This document shows, one piece after another, positions 11,341 to 23,099 of a stretch of 49,932 nucleotides of DNA (its first letter is position 1; every line of letters starts with the position of its first letter). The translations under genes were made by a program, and so were the position numbers. The stretch is taken from positions 5,001-54,932 of the forward strand of contig JAQGDQ010001213.1 in the NCBI GenBank assembly GCA_030141605.1, read 5' to 3'. This DNA is from Tubiluchus corallicola. Its lineage: Eukaryota; Priapulida; Priapulimorpha; Priapulimorphida; Tubiluchidae. The notes beneath the pieces are model-generated. The model ran no database searches, was not told the origin of the DNA, and worked only from the letters and a program-made list of their open reading frames with translations.

Positions 11341-12060
11341 TTAAAGGACAAGAAAAGGGGCGCCTGAAGTAGGTTTCAGAAAAATCGTCTTGAAAAATTA
11401 TTACTTTATGGCAATTTCTGGCGTATATCTTACTCGTACTGAAAGGAATTTTAGTTTGTTTTCATTTTAAATCTCCCGCAATAATGTTCCGAAGTCGCCA
11501 TTACATGACGTCATGTAGCAAACGTAAATCAAGGGAAGAAAAGGAAATGTTAAACTATGTCTCAAAAGACTTCCCGTGCAAATCTGTATTACTTAGATTT
11601 TCGCTTACCTGCTAGAAAGACTTATGTAACTAGAAAAGAAAATTATTAATTATTTAAAATGTTTTCACCAATTGGTAAAATATCGCTGACTCACCCTACA
11701 GGGTGCACCACTCAGTGACCAAAAAACGTATTTTTAATCTTATTGACAAGATACAGTAATTTTCAATTTTAGTTAGGTTGTGACTTGTGCACTACGAATG
11801 CTCTGATTATTTTTTCAAACTTTAAAAAATGTTATCTAAACTTATTTCAAATGACCTGTCGTGAAAAAGGCTGCGTCTAACGGTCATCGCGGGAGTTTAA
11901 ATTTACATGTTTTATACAGCGTGACTGCCGATTGAAGTCCTGCATGAAAAATTCAGTATGTAAGTGATATAAAATTTCAAAACGAATTTTTCAAGCTTTA
12001 TGTTTATGAAGGGTTTTCTTGTGCTTTAAGCAGGAAATCTGATTAAATCAGTGTCGATTT
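11341..12060 (+). repeat. Dispersed repeat D, copy 1 (inverted partner at 27,685-28,345)
   Basis: Extended similarity to the reverse complement of 27,685-28,345: TTAAAGGACAAGAAAAGG, CTGAAGTAGGTTTCAGAAAA, ACATGACGTCAT, GGGAAGAAAA-GAAATGTTAAA, CGTATTTTTAATCTTATTGA and GGCTGCGTCTAAC. No protein domain is visible; class unknown. Confidence 0.8.
11502..11517. promoter_or_regulatory. 16-bp perfect palindrome centred on a CRE
   Basis: TACATGACGTCATGTA contains the full CREB/ATF octamer. The octamer is also kept in the inverted partner repeat at 28,191-28,198. Confidence 0.4.
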
Positions 12061-12367
12061 GACCAATCAGCTCTAGCCCCTGCCACACTGTATTGACTTC
12101 TTCACTTCTATAGACTATTACTGCAATTCATTTTATAAAACAAAATTTGTAAAACTTAATAACATTTATAATATAAAAAGGTTCTACACAGAAATCCCAA
12201 TATCTGAATAGAAAAGCACAAAAAATAAGTAAATAAATAAGGTAGAAGGTAACATATTATTAAGAAAGAAAGTCCGATTCACTCTTTAATGACAATAACA
12301 CATGACGTGCATGACGCCACTTTATGCGTAACCATAAAATATAGAATAGGAAGATTTCCTTGGAAAC

Positions 12368-12848
12368 AAAATTGGAATATTCTCAGCCTTAGTTGAAACT
12401 GTATTTCTGTATAACTCTGAGCTCTGGACATTAAAAGCAAATCATAAAGCTGAAATCGATGCGTTTCAAAGACGAAATTACAGAAACATTTTGGGTATCA
12501 GATGGCCAAAGAAAATTTTAAACAAACATCTATATGAAAAAATAAAAGAAGTACCTTGGACAAGAAAAATAAAAAGACGTCGTTTAAGATGGATTGGGCA
12601 TGTGCTTAGACTACCTGATGATATTTCTGTGAAGATAGCTCTTCAACAAGCCATAGAACCAGCTAAAAAAACCTGCAGGAGGACAAATGTTAACATATTT
12701 AGATTTTGCACAGAAAGATTTAAACACTTCAGCATTGATCCTTAGAACTAAATGCACTTGGGGCATTGCGGCGAGCAGGGAGTCCTGGCATAGAGAGGTG
12801 AGCAGAATCATGTCCCTGGACGTATGATTCATTGAATGATGACGATGA
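12368..12848 (+). pseudogene. RTE-like non-LTR retrotransposon, 3' end remnant
   Basis: A frame from about 12,368 to 12,745 reads ...LYNSELWTLKA...IDAFQRRNYRNILGI and then KIKRRRLRWIGHVLRLPDD, the hallmark C-terminal region of many LINE reverse transcriptases (family form RRLRWIGHVLRM). After a stop at 12,743-12,745 the C-terminal tail continues in another frame (SWHREVSRIM, about 12,783-12,816), so at least one frameshift is present. The segment ends in a TGATGACGATGA-type tail near 12,848, in keeping with RTE-clade 3' tails. The endonuclease and most of the reverse transcriptase are missing, so this is a 5'-truncated dead copy. It abuts the promoter of the next gene. Confidence 0.85.
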
Positions 12849-12854
12849 AAGGTC

Positions 12855-12862
12855 TGACGTCA
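12855..12862. promoter_or_regulatory. CRE site in the probable promoter of the three-exon gene
   Basis: TGACGTCA lies 123 bases before the start codon at 12,986 and is followed by a second near-site, TGACGTAT, at 12,872-12,879. Paired CRE-like sites close to a start codon are typical of CREB/ATF/CREM-driven promoters. Binding is inference. Confidence 0.4.
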
Positions 12863-12985
12863 CGCGCGTTATGACGTATTGAGATTTCTACACTCCTTGG
12901 TTACATTCAGACCTCAGGAAAGTTCGGAAGTAATATTTTGTCGCTTGCAAACTTTCATTTTCAAAGTAATATTTTACGAAGCAAG

Positions 12986-13207
12986 ATGCCTATAAACAAC
13001 AACCACCATAACGTTACTGAAGTATGTAAAACTGGGAGGCTGATTCGAAGACCACAGCAAGAAATTCAGGGCCAGCCAAGAGGCAGATTGCCCACTCGAC
13101 GATCACACCAGCTAAGAGACAGACCACCAACACAAAAATCACGGCAGGAAGTGCCAGTTAGACTACCCACATTATCCGGAAGCGGAACAGGAGCTTCGTC
13201 TGTCAAC
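12986..13207 (+). CDS. Exon 1 of a three-exon gene for a basic low-complexity protein
   Basis: Exon 1 codes for 74 residues from ATG at 12,986 (A at -3) to a strong donor AAC|GTAAGT at 13,208, ending in phase 0. The peptide is rich in Arg, Gln and Pro (RRPQQEIQGQPRGR, RDRPPTQKSRQEVP) with no signal peptide or transmembrane segment. The longer frame running through the donor to 13,297 is intronic read-through. Its upstream extension starts at TTG, so 12,986 is the first plausible start. Joined to 16,620-16,732 and 18,013-19,282 the phases match exactly, giving about 534 residues. I do not recognise the family. Confidence 0.7.
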
Positions 13208-13351
13208 GTAAGTTATTGTTCGTTTAAAGGAAAGGTCAAGCCTTCTAGGGAGGTTAGGTTTATTTCAATGTTCGCGATAACTATTAGAAGGATTTAGAAA
13301 TAAAACTGCAATTAGCGCTTCCTGTAACTAGTAAAATCACTTCTGCGATTA

Positions 13352-13740
13352 CCGTATTTATTCGAGTATAACGCGCACAAGTGTATAACGCGCACCCCCT
13401 AATTTTCGATTAAAAATCGATATAAAAGTTTGTTTCACTTTTTCTCGGCTCAGACCAAGCATTGTGAGTGACAAACGTTGTTGAACACGTGTGGCCATGA
13501 TAAAAATCATTTATTGACAACGTAAAGTAAACTATGGTAATTGGGCAAAACATGCAATGCTTAACTCACATTGCAGTGTGGGCGAGGCACCGTCTGACAA
13601 AGTCTGCTAACGAGTAACTGCACAAATAATATATCGGTGCATCTAAGCGTGTCACCCCAGCCCTCGTTTATAACGCGCACCCAAACTTTGAGTTCTTTTT
13701 TAGGTGGAAAATTTTGCGCGTTATACTAGAACAAATACGG
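13352..13740. mobile_element. 389-bp MITE with 26-bp terminal inverted repeats and TA target site
   Basis: The left end begins CCGTATTTATTCGAGTATAA and continues CGCGCA. The right end, read on the other strand, begins CCGTATTTGTTCTAGTATAA and continues CGCGCA. The ends thus match over about 26 bases with three differences. Both ends are flanked by TA, consistent with a Tc1/mariner-pogo type target duplication. No transposase frame. It lies in intron 1 of the three-exon gene. Confidence 0.85.
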
Positions 13741-14089
13741 TACTTCATGCTTGGGTGCTCCTACTTTCAATGTCCATTCTTCCTTCAACGATGTCATTCG
13801 CTTTAAGAAAAGTATCGCACTGTCAATCTTTACCAAAAATATAAACAGTTTTTACAAAAACTTGGATAGCCAATTTTGTAACATTTTTGCTTAAATATTA
13901 GGCTGCAGAAGATTGAATTAGTTTAAGCAGCTTACACAAATACACAACGCGTTTACAAAGAATCGCGAAGTCTCTCAGTTACGTCATGATTTTCAAGTGA
14001 ATGGCAGCAACCACCACGTCTGAAAATTTCTATTCAGCTTTAGTACATTTTAAATTATGCTTTATAGCCAGTTTCGTTGTTATATTTTT

Positions 14090-14690
14090 TTAAGTTCAAG
14101 TGATGACAGTAAAATAAACAAACCATGGCAAGTGACTTGTCCTTTTCTTTAGCACACCACAAACAGTTTAAGTGATGACGGTAAAATAAACCCATCATAT
14201 TAAGTGACTTGTTCTTTCCTTTAGCACACCACAGACAGTTCAAGTGATAACAGTAAAATAAACCCATCATACTAAGTGACTTGTTCTTTCCTTTAGCACA
14301 CCACAAACAGTTTAAGTGATAACAGTAAAATAAACCATTCATACTAAGTGATTTGTTCTATCCTTTAGCACACCACAGACAGTTCAAGTGATAACAGTAA
14401 AATAAACCCATCATACTAAGTGACTTGTTCTTTCCTTTAGCACACCACAAACAGATTAAGTGATGCCTGTAAAATAAACCCATCATGGCAAGTGACTTGT
14501 CCTTTCCTTTAGCACACCACAAACAGTTTAAGTGATGACGGAAAAATAAACCCATCATACTAAGTGACTAGTTCTTTCCTTTAGCACACCACAAACAGTT
14601 CAAGCGATGACGGTAAAATAAACCTACCATGGCAAGTGACTTGTCCTTTCCTTTAGTACACCACATACAGTTCAAATGGCCATTTTCCAG
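14090..14690. repeat. 72-bp satellite, array 1 (about 8 copies)
   Basis: Unit phrases: AAGTGACTTGTTCTTTCC, TTTAGCACACCACAAACAG, TTTAAGTGATAACAGTAAAA, TAAACCCATCATACT. Unit length 72 is a multiple of three, so the minus strand stays open as a 24-residue repeat (MGLFYCYHLNCLWCAKGKNK). The frame begins and ends with the array and is broken at 14,343-14,357, so I treat it as non-coding. In intron 1 of the three-exon gene. Confidence 0.95.
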
Positions 14691-15260
14691 CCGTTTTTTT
14701 TAAATTGCAAAATGTATACCTCTTATTTCTACAGAACGGGAACGGGCCGGGGGCAGTATCAGTAATGGTTAGATAGTCCATTCAACGGTGGGTGTCATAG
14801 TCATAATTAGAATTTGCGAGAGGGCCACGGCGTCCCGTAACAGGCGTTTTCCCGGACCCAACTCGCGGTTTTTTTGAAATTTTGACCAAACGGCATGCTG
14901 AAAAAACGTTTTAGCGGCGCCTGGTGGGACTCTCGGAAGGAGATATATAACTCTTTAGAAAGAGGAAGAACAGGGCTACACTATGGTGTGGGCTATATTT
15001 TAGGACACGTCTACCAAGAGGAGTGCCGACGAGTTAATTAGATGTTCAATTTTCGCTGGAAAACTGCTGACGCAAAGCCATTGTTCTGACATCATCCATT
15101 ATACTCTGCTTATAACCTTGTAACTTTAATTCAGTAAAAGCTGCTGCTGGCTTTGCGTTATAAATGAGGACTGTCGAGGATGTTCGCGCATTGTTGATTA
15201 TGAGTGTGTATACTCAAATTTTTTTGCGGGGCCTTTGCTAGTTTTATTATTATTTTTGCT
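14685..15260 (-). repeat. Dispersed repeat E, copy 2
   Basis: Reverse-oriented partner of 8,440-9,050. It begins where the first 72-bp array decays, and a second array of the same satellite starts about 580 bases after it ends. Confidence 0.8.
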
Positions 15261-15840
15261 CGGCCACTGCCAGATTCAAATGTAAAAGCACATAAAGCAG
15301 TTAGCAATTTCGCATCGCCAAAGTGCCCCATGTTTTTAAGGCAAGAATTTTACGCATGAAGCCTCCGTGCTTACGTCATGCATTAATTACGTAATTCTCG
15401 CAAGTGACCCGAAACATGGCGGTCTTCACGGCAATGTATACATTCGAAATTCGCCAGAAAAAGCTAAGTTATTTAATTTATCTGTTCATTTTATAGAAAA
15501 CGAACTACAAATTATTTTTTTAATCGTAATAATTTTGTAAAAACAACTTCAGTATCTGCTGGTGTTACATAGGCCTTTAAAACACTACAAACAGTTATCT
15601 CTAGTTATTTGTTTCTGACACTACACCGCAAGTAGTTGGTTAAACTTAAACTTTGTAAAGTAAATAGGACAGTTTTGCCTGTCTTTCAAGATCTAAGCCA
15701 TACAAGAAAATTTCAGCTATGTTTGTTAGTTTCATTTTGATTTTGCTTTTTCTTAATTTGTAATTGTAATGTTTCTTCTAGTTTATTTTTTTACGTAGCT
15801 TCGTACTGAATTTTGTATCCTTTATTTTAATGCAATTGCA
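15261..15840. other. Intron 1 sequence without recognised features
   Basis: AT-rich spacer between repeat E and the second 72-bp array. Nothing supported. Confidence 0.4.
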
Positions 15841-15844
15841 TACT

Positions 15845-16450
15845 TACACCAGAAATAGTTTAAGTGATAACAGTAAAATAAGTCCAACATACTGAGTGAC
15901 TTGTTCTTTACTTTAGCACACCACAAACAGTTTAAGTGATAACAGTAAAATAAATCCAACATACTGAGTGACTTGTTCTTTCCTTTAGCACACCACAGAC
16001 AGTTCAAGTGATAACAGTAAAATAAACCCATCATACTAAGTGACTTGTTGTTTCCTTTAGCACACCACAAACAGTTTAAGTGATAACAGTAAAATAAATC
16101 CAACATACTGAGTGACCTGTTCTTTCCTTCAGCACACCACAAACAGTTTTTAAGTGATAACAGTAAAACAAACCCATCATACTAAGTGACTTGTTCTTTC
16201 CTTTAGCACACCACAGACAGTTTAAGTGATAACAGTAAAATAAACCCATCATACTGAGTCACTTGTTCTTTACTTTAGCACACCACAAACAGTTTAAGTG
16301 ATAACAGTAAAATAAATCCAACATATTGAGTGACTTGTTCTTTACTTTAGCACACCACAAACAGTTAAGTAATAACAGTAAAATAAATTCAACATGCTGA
16401 GCGACTTGTCCTTTGCTTTAGCACACCACAAACAGTTAAAGCGGTAACAT
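15845..16450. repeat. 72-bp satellite, array 2 (about 8 copies)
   Basis: Same unit and orientation as 14,090-14,690, with a distinct variant AAATCCAACATACTGAGTGA in several copies. The two arrays are probably one locus split or duplicated around 14,690-15,840. Confidence 0.95.
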
Positions 16451-16619
16451 TAAAATATTACTCTCACTTACTCACTGCACGACGAATCATCGTGAACGTC
16501 CGATAGCCTGAATGAGCAATAAAACCTGAAATATGGGACAGGCTAGGAGCGGTCATTTGTTTGTCGGTTTTCGCTTGGTCAGTCCACGTATATTGATGTG
16601 TTTGTTTTATTAATTTCAG

Positions 16620-16732
16620 GACAATTTGTTGTACAGTGACGCCGCAACACCAATTAGACTGAACAATGTTACTAAAACAGACAGCAAACAAACTGCAAAG
16701 AAAAACACGGCCGAGTTAAAAAAACCAACCAG
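16620..16732 (+). CDS. Exon 2 of the three-exon gene
   Basis: Flanked by acceptor TTATTAATTTCAG (AG at 16,618-16,619) and donor CCAG|GTATGT (GT at 16,733). The 113 bases read from exon 1 in phase 0 with no stop: DNLLYSDAATPIRLNNVTKT, then DSKQTAKKNTAELKKPT, leaving two bases (AG). Those complete an Arg codon with the first base of exon 3. Too short to stand out as a frame; found by splice sites and phase. Polar and Lys-rich, consistent with the third exon. Confidence 0.7.
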
Positions 16733-17118
16733 GTATGTTGTCATTTTCTTTCTTTACTTGACTATAACTGCACACGTGCATAATTAATTGTGTTTGTACT
16801 GCTGACACCCGTGTGCTGCAATTAATTATACAGACGCATAATTATTATAATGTCTGTTTAGACATTTAAGTACTTTGCTAGCGCTTAATGGCAGAACCGG
16901 AATCTAGGTCATTATGAAAGATAATCCTCCAAATTAAGACACCAAACCGGCAGACGTGGTCATGCAGTCTTCCTTAATGAGACAAATGCAGAGAGGAGGC
17001 AATATCGAGTATAAAACTGGTCGAAAACGTTTTTTCTGGCAGTCATTCATCCAACTGCTAATCATGTCCAGCTTTGTTAAACTATGCTCACATTATGACC
17101 AATCAGTTAACGTAAGTT

Positions 17119-17950
<832 letters not shown>

Positions 17951-18012
17951 ATATATATATATATATAAAGCAAAAAGTTTAACAGGTATGCCTTTTGTTT
18001 ATTTTTTTGCAG

Positions 18013-19282
18013 GACTCGGGGAGGGATGGACTTTACAAAAGCCACAACTGGTGAAAGAGCTCCAGGACCTCCCCTTCCCGTTCCTCAACGTCCAGTTAAA
18101 AAAACAATTGCAAACACGAAGAACCAGGGACAGTTTTTACCCATGACAAAAAGATCAGAGAAAACAAAGAAAAAAATAGCTGCACATCAGGCAACAAACC
18201 TTGCGAAAGCGAAGACCAAGGAAGAGTCCAAAGTCAGAAATGAACCAGACATTCATCCCAAAACCCGAAAGAAAAGCGATAGAGCACAAAACGAGTCACT
18301 AGACAACGTGAAACAATCTACGTCAACAAAGATGTCCCTAAACGACAAAATTTCTAAAAATACAGAAAACGAAACACAGAAAACGAAATGTAAAAAACAC
18401 GCGAAGGTGTCCAAGAGTCCTCCTAAAGCAACCGTGACCACGCCACCGGAACTGAACTGCACACGCATCAATTTAAAACAAAAATGTCGAACACAGCAGC
18501 CTTCAGAGCAAAAACAAAAATCGCCTATTGAAACTGAAGAGCCCACTAAACCAGCAACTGCTCCTCAGAACCATCAACAGGTCAGAAAGAACATCAAGGC
18601 GGGAACATGTCAAATAAAACAACGCTGCAAAGAAAAAGAATCTATCAGTCAAATTTCAAAACCGCAAACCAAGCCAGAAACGTTTTCTCAAAAACATGCA
18701 AAGAACTCCACCAATTTCGTCAACGAAAACCAACGATTAAATACTAAAAGTAGTTCACTTATGTCAAAAGCATCTAATGGACATGCAACAACACAATGCT
18801 CTGAAAAAACCGCTAATTCTACTAGACACAACTGCAAGAAGGCTGTTCGACAATCTCCAGACTACCATTTAGAACAAATGCGTATTTCCCGCGTACCCTT
18901 TCCAACCCCATTTCCGGCTGGAGTAGACTACAAACTTACAATTGCGCATTCAAGTCTCCATCAAGACCGTAGACTACCTGTTGTGTCCGATTTGCCAACT
19001 CCAGAAACAACTAGGGGACAAAGTCATCAAACTAACCGAGAACGAGAAGAAAACGGTAGAGAGGAATCCATGCGTCTTTCTCAAGCACCCTTTCCGGCCC
19101 CATTTCCGGTTGGAATCGACTATAGACTTTCTATTGCGCGGTCTAGTCGTAACCCAGAACCGGAAGAAACTCCCCATTTGCCAAGTGATGAACCAGTTCC
19201 GTTTAGATTTCTGGAAGAAGTAACTAGCAAGAACTCGGACGCCTTCAAATACCTCTTTAATGGTGATCAACAGTGGATTTAG
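18013..19282 (+). CDS. Exon 3 (last) of the three-exon gene, basic protein with duplicated PFPxPFP motif
   Basis: Acceptor TTTATTTTTTTGCAG ends at 18,012. With the two bases carried from exon 2 the frame reads R-TRGG-MDFTKATTGERAPGPP and runs open to TAG at 19,280-19,282, adding about 423 residues. The first 270 are low-complexity, rich in Lys, Gln, Thr, Asn and Ser, and probably disordered, with a proline-rich GPPLPVPQRP near the start. Near the C-terminus a segment of about 27 residues occurs twice: MRISRVPFPTPFPAGVDYKL and MRLSQAPFPAPFPVGIDYRL, each followed by an I-A-[HR]-S-S stretch. The end, FRFLEEVTSK...AFKYLFNGDQ, looks globular. No signal peptide or membrane segment. I cannot name the family; a cytoplasmic or nuclear basic scaffold-like protein is only a guess. 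An internal ATG at 18,026 could start a shorter product. Confidence 0.75.
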
Positions 19283-20370
19283 TGACTCTCATGGTTTTTT
19301 ACATTATTGTTGTTTTTTACTTTCAAACATTTAGACTTATGCAATCCCAGCACTGGAGAGGGCATTTTAGAATTCCTGAACTTTAGTGGCGAACTTCAAA
19401 AATCTTGGAAATTTTTGGTGAAATTCATTTGAAAAATCTCTGGATCTCCTTGTGGCTTATCTATGAAAAACGTCAATGGAATTCTTTGTAGTTGGAAAAT
19501 CTTCCGGAAATACTTTCCTTGCCACTATTCCCGAAAATCTCATGTGCTGAAAAGGATTCAACTAACTGTGGACGATAATTTTGCTGAATTGCAAAATAAC
19601 AACACCTACTCGTGTCAGACTCCAGACTTGTGTCAGACTCCAGACTTATGTCAGAACGGAGTATACCAGATTGCGTCAGAATGGCATAAATCCAGTTACG
19701 CACATGCGCCACCTTGCGTCGGAATGGAACAATGCCAACACACCTATTTTTGTCGAAAGAAAAAAATTACTAACAGCTTATTATACCAAAGTGTTAGCAT
19801 GGAATGTGCAGCTATGGAATTACACATTTATACGACTATTTGTATTTTTTTAAGATTCTAGCGTCTTTGTTTCAATTTTATTTATATTTGTTCCACAGTT
19901 TTTTTCATTTTAAAGTCAGTTATTTTATTCAAACACTATAGTATCAGCTAGCAGTTGTCTTGTTTTTCTTGTAAATGTTGTGCCTACAAAGTGTTACACA
20001 ATTAAACAAGCCAATTTTTTCAATTTGTTCAACTATATTATAATAAATATCTACCAAAAACTAAAACAAAAATCTTTAAGACTTTCGACCTGTTGTGTTA
20101 GTTGCATAAATTTTACTTAAATTAATTTATTTTAATTGTCCATATAGGCCCTACGCATTATAATTTTCCGTGTCTGCAGTTATAGGCAATGCTGATTTTA
20201 TAGTACTTTAATCGTAACGGTTTATGATGCAGAATTTTTAATTACAATTGTGATTTGCAAATCGATCATTTAAAACCTAACTAATGGTGTATTGCGTAAT
20301 CCGAATGATAAAGATGATGACAAGTCATATTCGATAGTACATTGTAAATCTACTTTTTATAAATACATAC
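19283..20370 (+). other. Probable 3' UTR of the three-exon gene, then intergenic
   Basis: Contains a short tandem duplication GTGTCAGACTCCAGACTT near 19,613-19,650, an ATTAAA near 20,001 and AATAAA at 20,042-20,047 as candidate polyadenylation signals. Small frames near 19,463-19,861 have no supporting features. Confidence 0.35.
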
Positions 20371-20379
20371 ATACTTATA

Positions 20380-21005
20380 CTTACAAAGCACGTTGAAAAC
20401 ACCGGTTCTAGTCTGATCACCAAAGTTAAGCAACGTAGAACCTGGTTAGTGCTTGGATGGTTGACCGCCGAGGAATACCAAGTGCTGTAGGCTTGCGGGA
20501 TATGCACACTGTATCTCGACACTAGGCGGAGGAGCTGAATAAGCAGCCAACAGCTAGATGGCGGAGGAGGTCAAGTGACCCAACGGCCATGTGTAGAGGA
20601 GTAAACCTTCCAAATCAGGAGTGGAGCCCCGAAGGCGGACCAGTGCAGCATGCTCACTGACTCCGGCAGCTCCTGCAGCCAACCTGGTGCCAAACGTATC
20701 GCTCCGCTTTCCTTTGGACTACACCAGGGAGGAAGACAGGGGGTTCATGCGGTCTGGGCAACTCAGGATCTCCATATACCTTGCCCAGGCGTGCGCCCTG
20801 GAGACGTTCAAGGATCGGATTGCTCAGCCACAGTCGACGCTGCAGCTCCATCAACGTGATCAGCCACAGTCGATGCTGCAGCTCCATCAATGTGATCAAT
20901 AACTGACACACAGCCACAGTCGACGCTGCAGCTCCATCAATGTGATCAACAACTGACTCTCTTGACGCACACTCCATTGTCTTCCGAGACAGTAGGATGC
21001 CAACA
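20380..21005 (+). mobile_element. 5S rRNA-derived SINE-like element
   Basis: The head (about 20,388-20,494) is a diverged 5S rRNA: CACGTTGAAAACACCGGTTC, TCTGATCACC-AAGTTAAGCAACGT, CCTGGTTAGTGCTTGGATGG, GACCGCC, GAATACCAAGTGCTGTAGGC. The internal-promoter region is retained with substitutions. The body continues without a break (ACTGTATCTCGACACTAGGC ...) to GGATGCCAAC near 21,005. The body is shared with the truncated copy at 6,905-7,325. Within the body a CAGCCACAGTCGACGCTGC plus AGCTCCATCAA-GTGATCAA block is repeated three times (20,827-20,950). This fits the SINE3 idea of a 5S promoter head, but at about 620 bases it is long for a SINE. Confidence 0.75.
20388..20494 (+). pseudogene. 5S rRNA pseudogene (SINE head)
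   Basis: Near full-length similarity to metazoan 5S rRNA except for the first 15 or so bases. Substitutions in stems and loops, plus fusion to the repeat body, make it a retroposon head and not a working rRNA gene. Confidence 0.8.
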
Positions 21006-21009
21006 ACAA

Positions 21010-22750
21010 TTTATACCACCCACGCATGAGTCCTTTCGACATATTTTCTTAATATTTGCGATCTGTCAGTACGATCCAACAGTGCAACTAGTGCTATGTT
21101 AAATCATTTGGTCTTTGCTTATAATTTTTGTGTTTTTGCTACTTCAGTTCCACAGCTTCAACATCTGTTTAATATATGTGAAAATTTTGCTTAAGAAAAT
21201 GATATTTACTATAGCTCTGATAAAAGCAAATGAAAGAATAATGCCATTAGAGGATTCTTTAAGAGGTGCCTGGTCCCAGTACTCTACAATTTTTGCATTT
21301 AGTTCCTTACATCAGACGTCCTACATACTAAGTGGACAGAAGAAAATCATTTTAATTACTCTAAATTTAAATTTATGTTGTATTGCCATCATACTTTTTT
21401 GAATTTCGGATAGTGCTGCCAGCTTCAGGTGTTCTTGTTAAAATTGTTAAATCTTTCTCTTTACTGTTTAAATTTTCATTGGCTTCTACAGTCTTTATGA
21501 ATGCATAATCTCTAAACCTGTTTCCACACCTACTTGATTTCAACTGTAGTTTTTGGTCACTTGGTTTTCTGCTTTTCAACATCAACGAATACATAAAAAA
21601 TTCTTTATTTATAAATAACTTCAAAAGAAATTTCAAAAGTGAAATCTTTTCTAATTATACAGAATAAATCAATTTGATTAATTACACTGCTGTCCCTGTC
21701 GGAATCCATTGCGTTGCTGGCTATGTCAAGTTTTACATTACTATAGTTCACGTTACTTCATACAGATACCATCACATCTTTCTCCTTCTTTCTATTCTCC
21801 ATTAACCTTTCTTTCTACTCCTTTACTGCTCTTTTCTATTACACTCAGTCCACATTCATTTGGGGTGCTCTAAACAAGTAAATACTTCTTGAGTACCCCA
21901 CGGGTCATTTGCGGCTTGGCATCTTGTGCACATAATAATAAATATATTATTAAATACTTTTATGTACAATGCTGTAATGATCGTTGTGGATTTATTTAAT
22001 AAATAAAAAAAATTAAAAAATAAATAAAAAAACATGACATTACTTCACTATTTATGTACACACTTCAGAATAAAATCTTAAAACTAAATTTCAAGTTTTT
22101 TGGTTTCTTCAAACCACTAAGTCGAAATTTATTGAGAACAATTTTATCAGTGCCTTTGATCAATTTAACCCCAAAGTGGTTGACTATATTTTTTTATTAT
22201 TTTTCTGCTTTATTATTTTGTATTAAGTACATTATTCCTCAACGTGGCTGTTTGTCAATTGATAATATTGCTAACAGTGTTCCGGTATCCAAATTCTTAT
22301 ATACGAGTAATATTTTAGTTTGTAATTTTTTAATATCTACAGTCATTATCATAAAAGTTGCCGGGAAATTGCATATATATTTCCCGAAGATAAATTTAAT
22401 TTTATGTGCCTACAAACCCCCTCCCCCCTCCTAAATTCTCTAGCATTTTTCTTACTTAATGAATTTTCCTTTAACTACAGTCTTATAATATAGCCTTAAA
22501 TGTTAGACTTAGATTTGCTCTTAGAATAGTGAAAATAGTGAATAAGAGTGAAAATTTTATACGCAAGAGAATTTTAAACAGTGATGTAAACTTTACTTCG
22601 GTAATTAGACGTCATTGGCGTAGTTTGTTATGTCGTTAATTATTATTTGTGTTATTATTATGTGTCATGATTTATTGTATTATTTGTATTAATTTGTGAT
22701 GTGTATGGTATGAACTTTATAATATTAAATCAAAATCTAATGTCAGTTGT
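21010..22750. other. Intergenic, AT-rich, no gene supported
   Basis: Contains A/T-rich runs and an AATAAA-rich tail near 21,995-22,032 that may mark the 3' end of an old retroposon. The 126-codon frame at 22,054-22,434 is AT-driven and hydrophobic without homology I recognise, so I do not call it. Confidence 0.4.
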
Positions 22751-22756
22751 TTTACG

Positions 22757-23060
22757 TACCACAGCAACGCTTCTTAACTGCAACCGTGACATTTGTGTAA
22801 AACAATGCCGTCTACCGCGTCAGTTCAGTAACTTTAGTTGTTTTACGTGGACATTACTTAATTATGCATTAGGTTGTGCGTAGAGCGATTTCCTAGCAGG
22901 ATCTTGCTTGGGCCAAGAAAAATGAACTAGGTAAGGTTCTACCTGGCTGTTAAAAGTGTTACTATTACAACAGCTTGGGCTGCTAGGCATTGTCAGGTGG
23001 ACACAAAGGCGTTGTCTGGTACAGTTAACCTTTGACCTTTTCACGATCATCATCAATAAC
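22757..23060 (+). mobile_element. MITE family A, copy 2
   Basis: Full-length core of the family: GTACCACAGCAACGCTTCTT, TTGTTTTACGTGGACATTAC, CTAGCAGGATCTTGCTTGG, GGTACAGTTAACCTTTGACC. The right end is followed by a short duplication of CCTTTTCACGATCATCATCA (about 23,036-23,095). Confidence 0.75.
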
Positions 23061-23099
23061 CCTTAACCTTTAACCTTTTCACGATCATCATCAATCACT

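Noticed and set aside
14055-16142. Cys-containing 24-residue repeat protein on the minus strand
   Set aside because: Frame tracks the 72-bp satellite exactly, has breaks between arrays and lies in an intron of a plus-strand gene.
20388-20494. Functional 5S rRNA gene
   Set aside because: Missing or diverged 5' end, substitutions, and fusion to a dispersed repeat body that also occurs without the head.
22054-22434. 126-residue hydrophobic frame as a gene
   Set aside because: AT-rich codons, no domain, no splice or promoter context.
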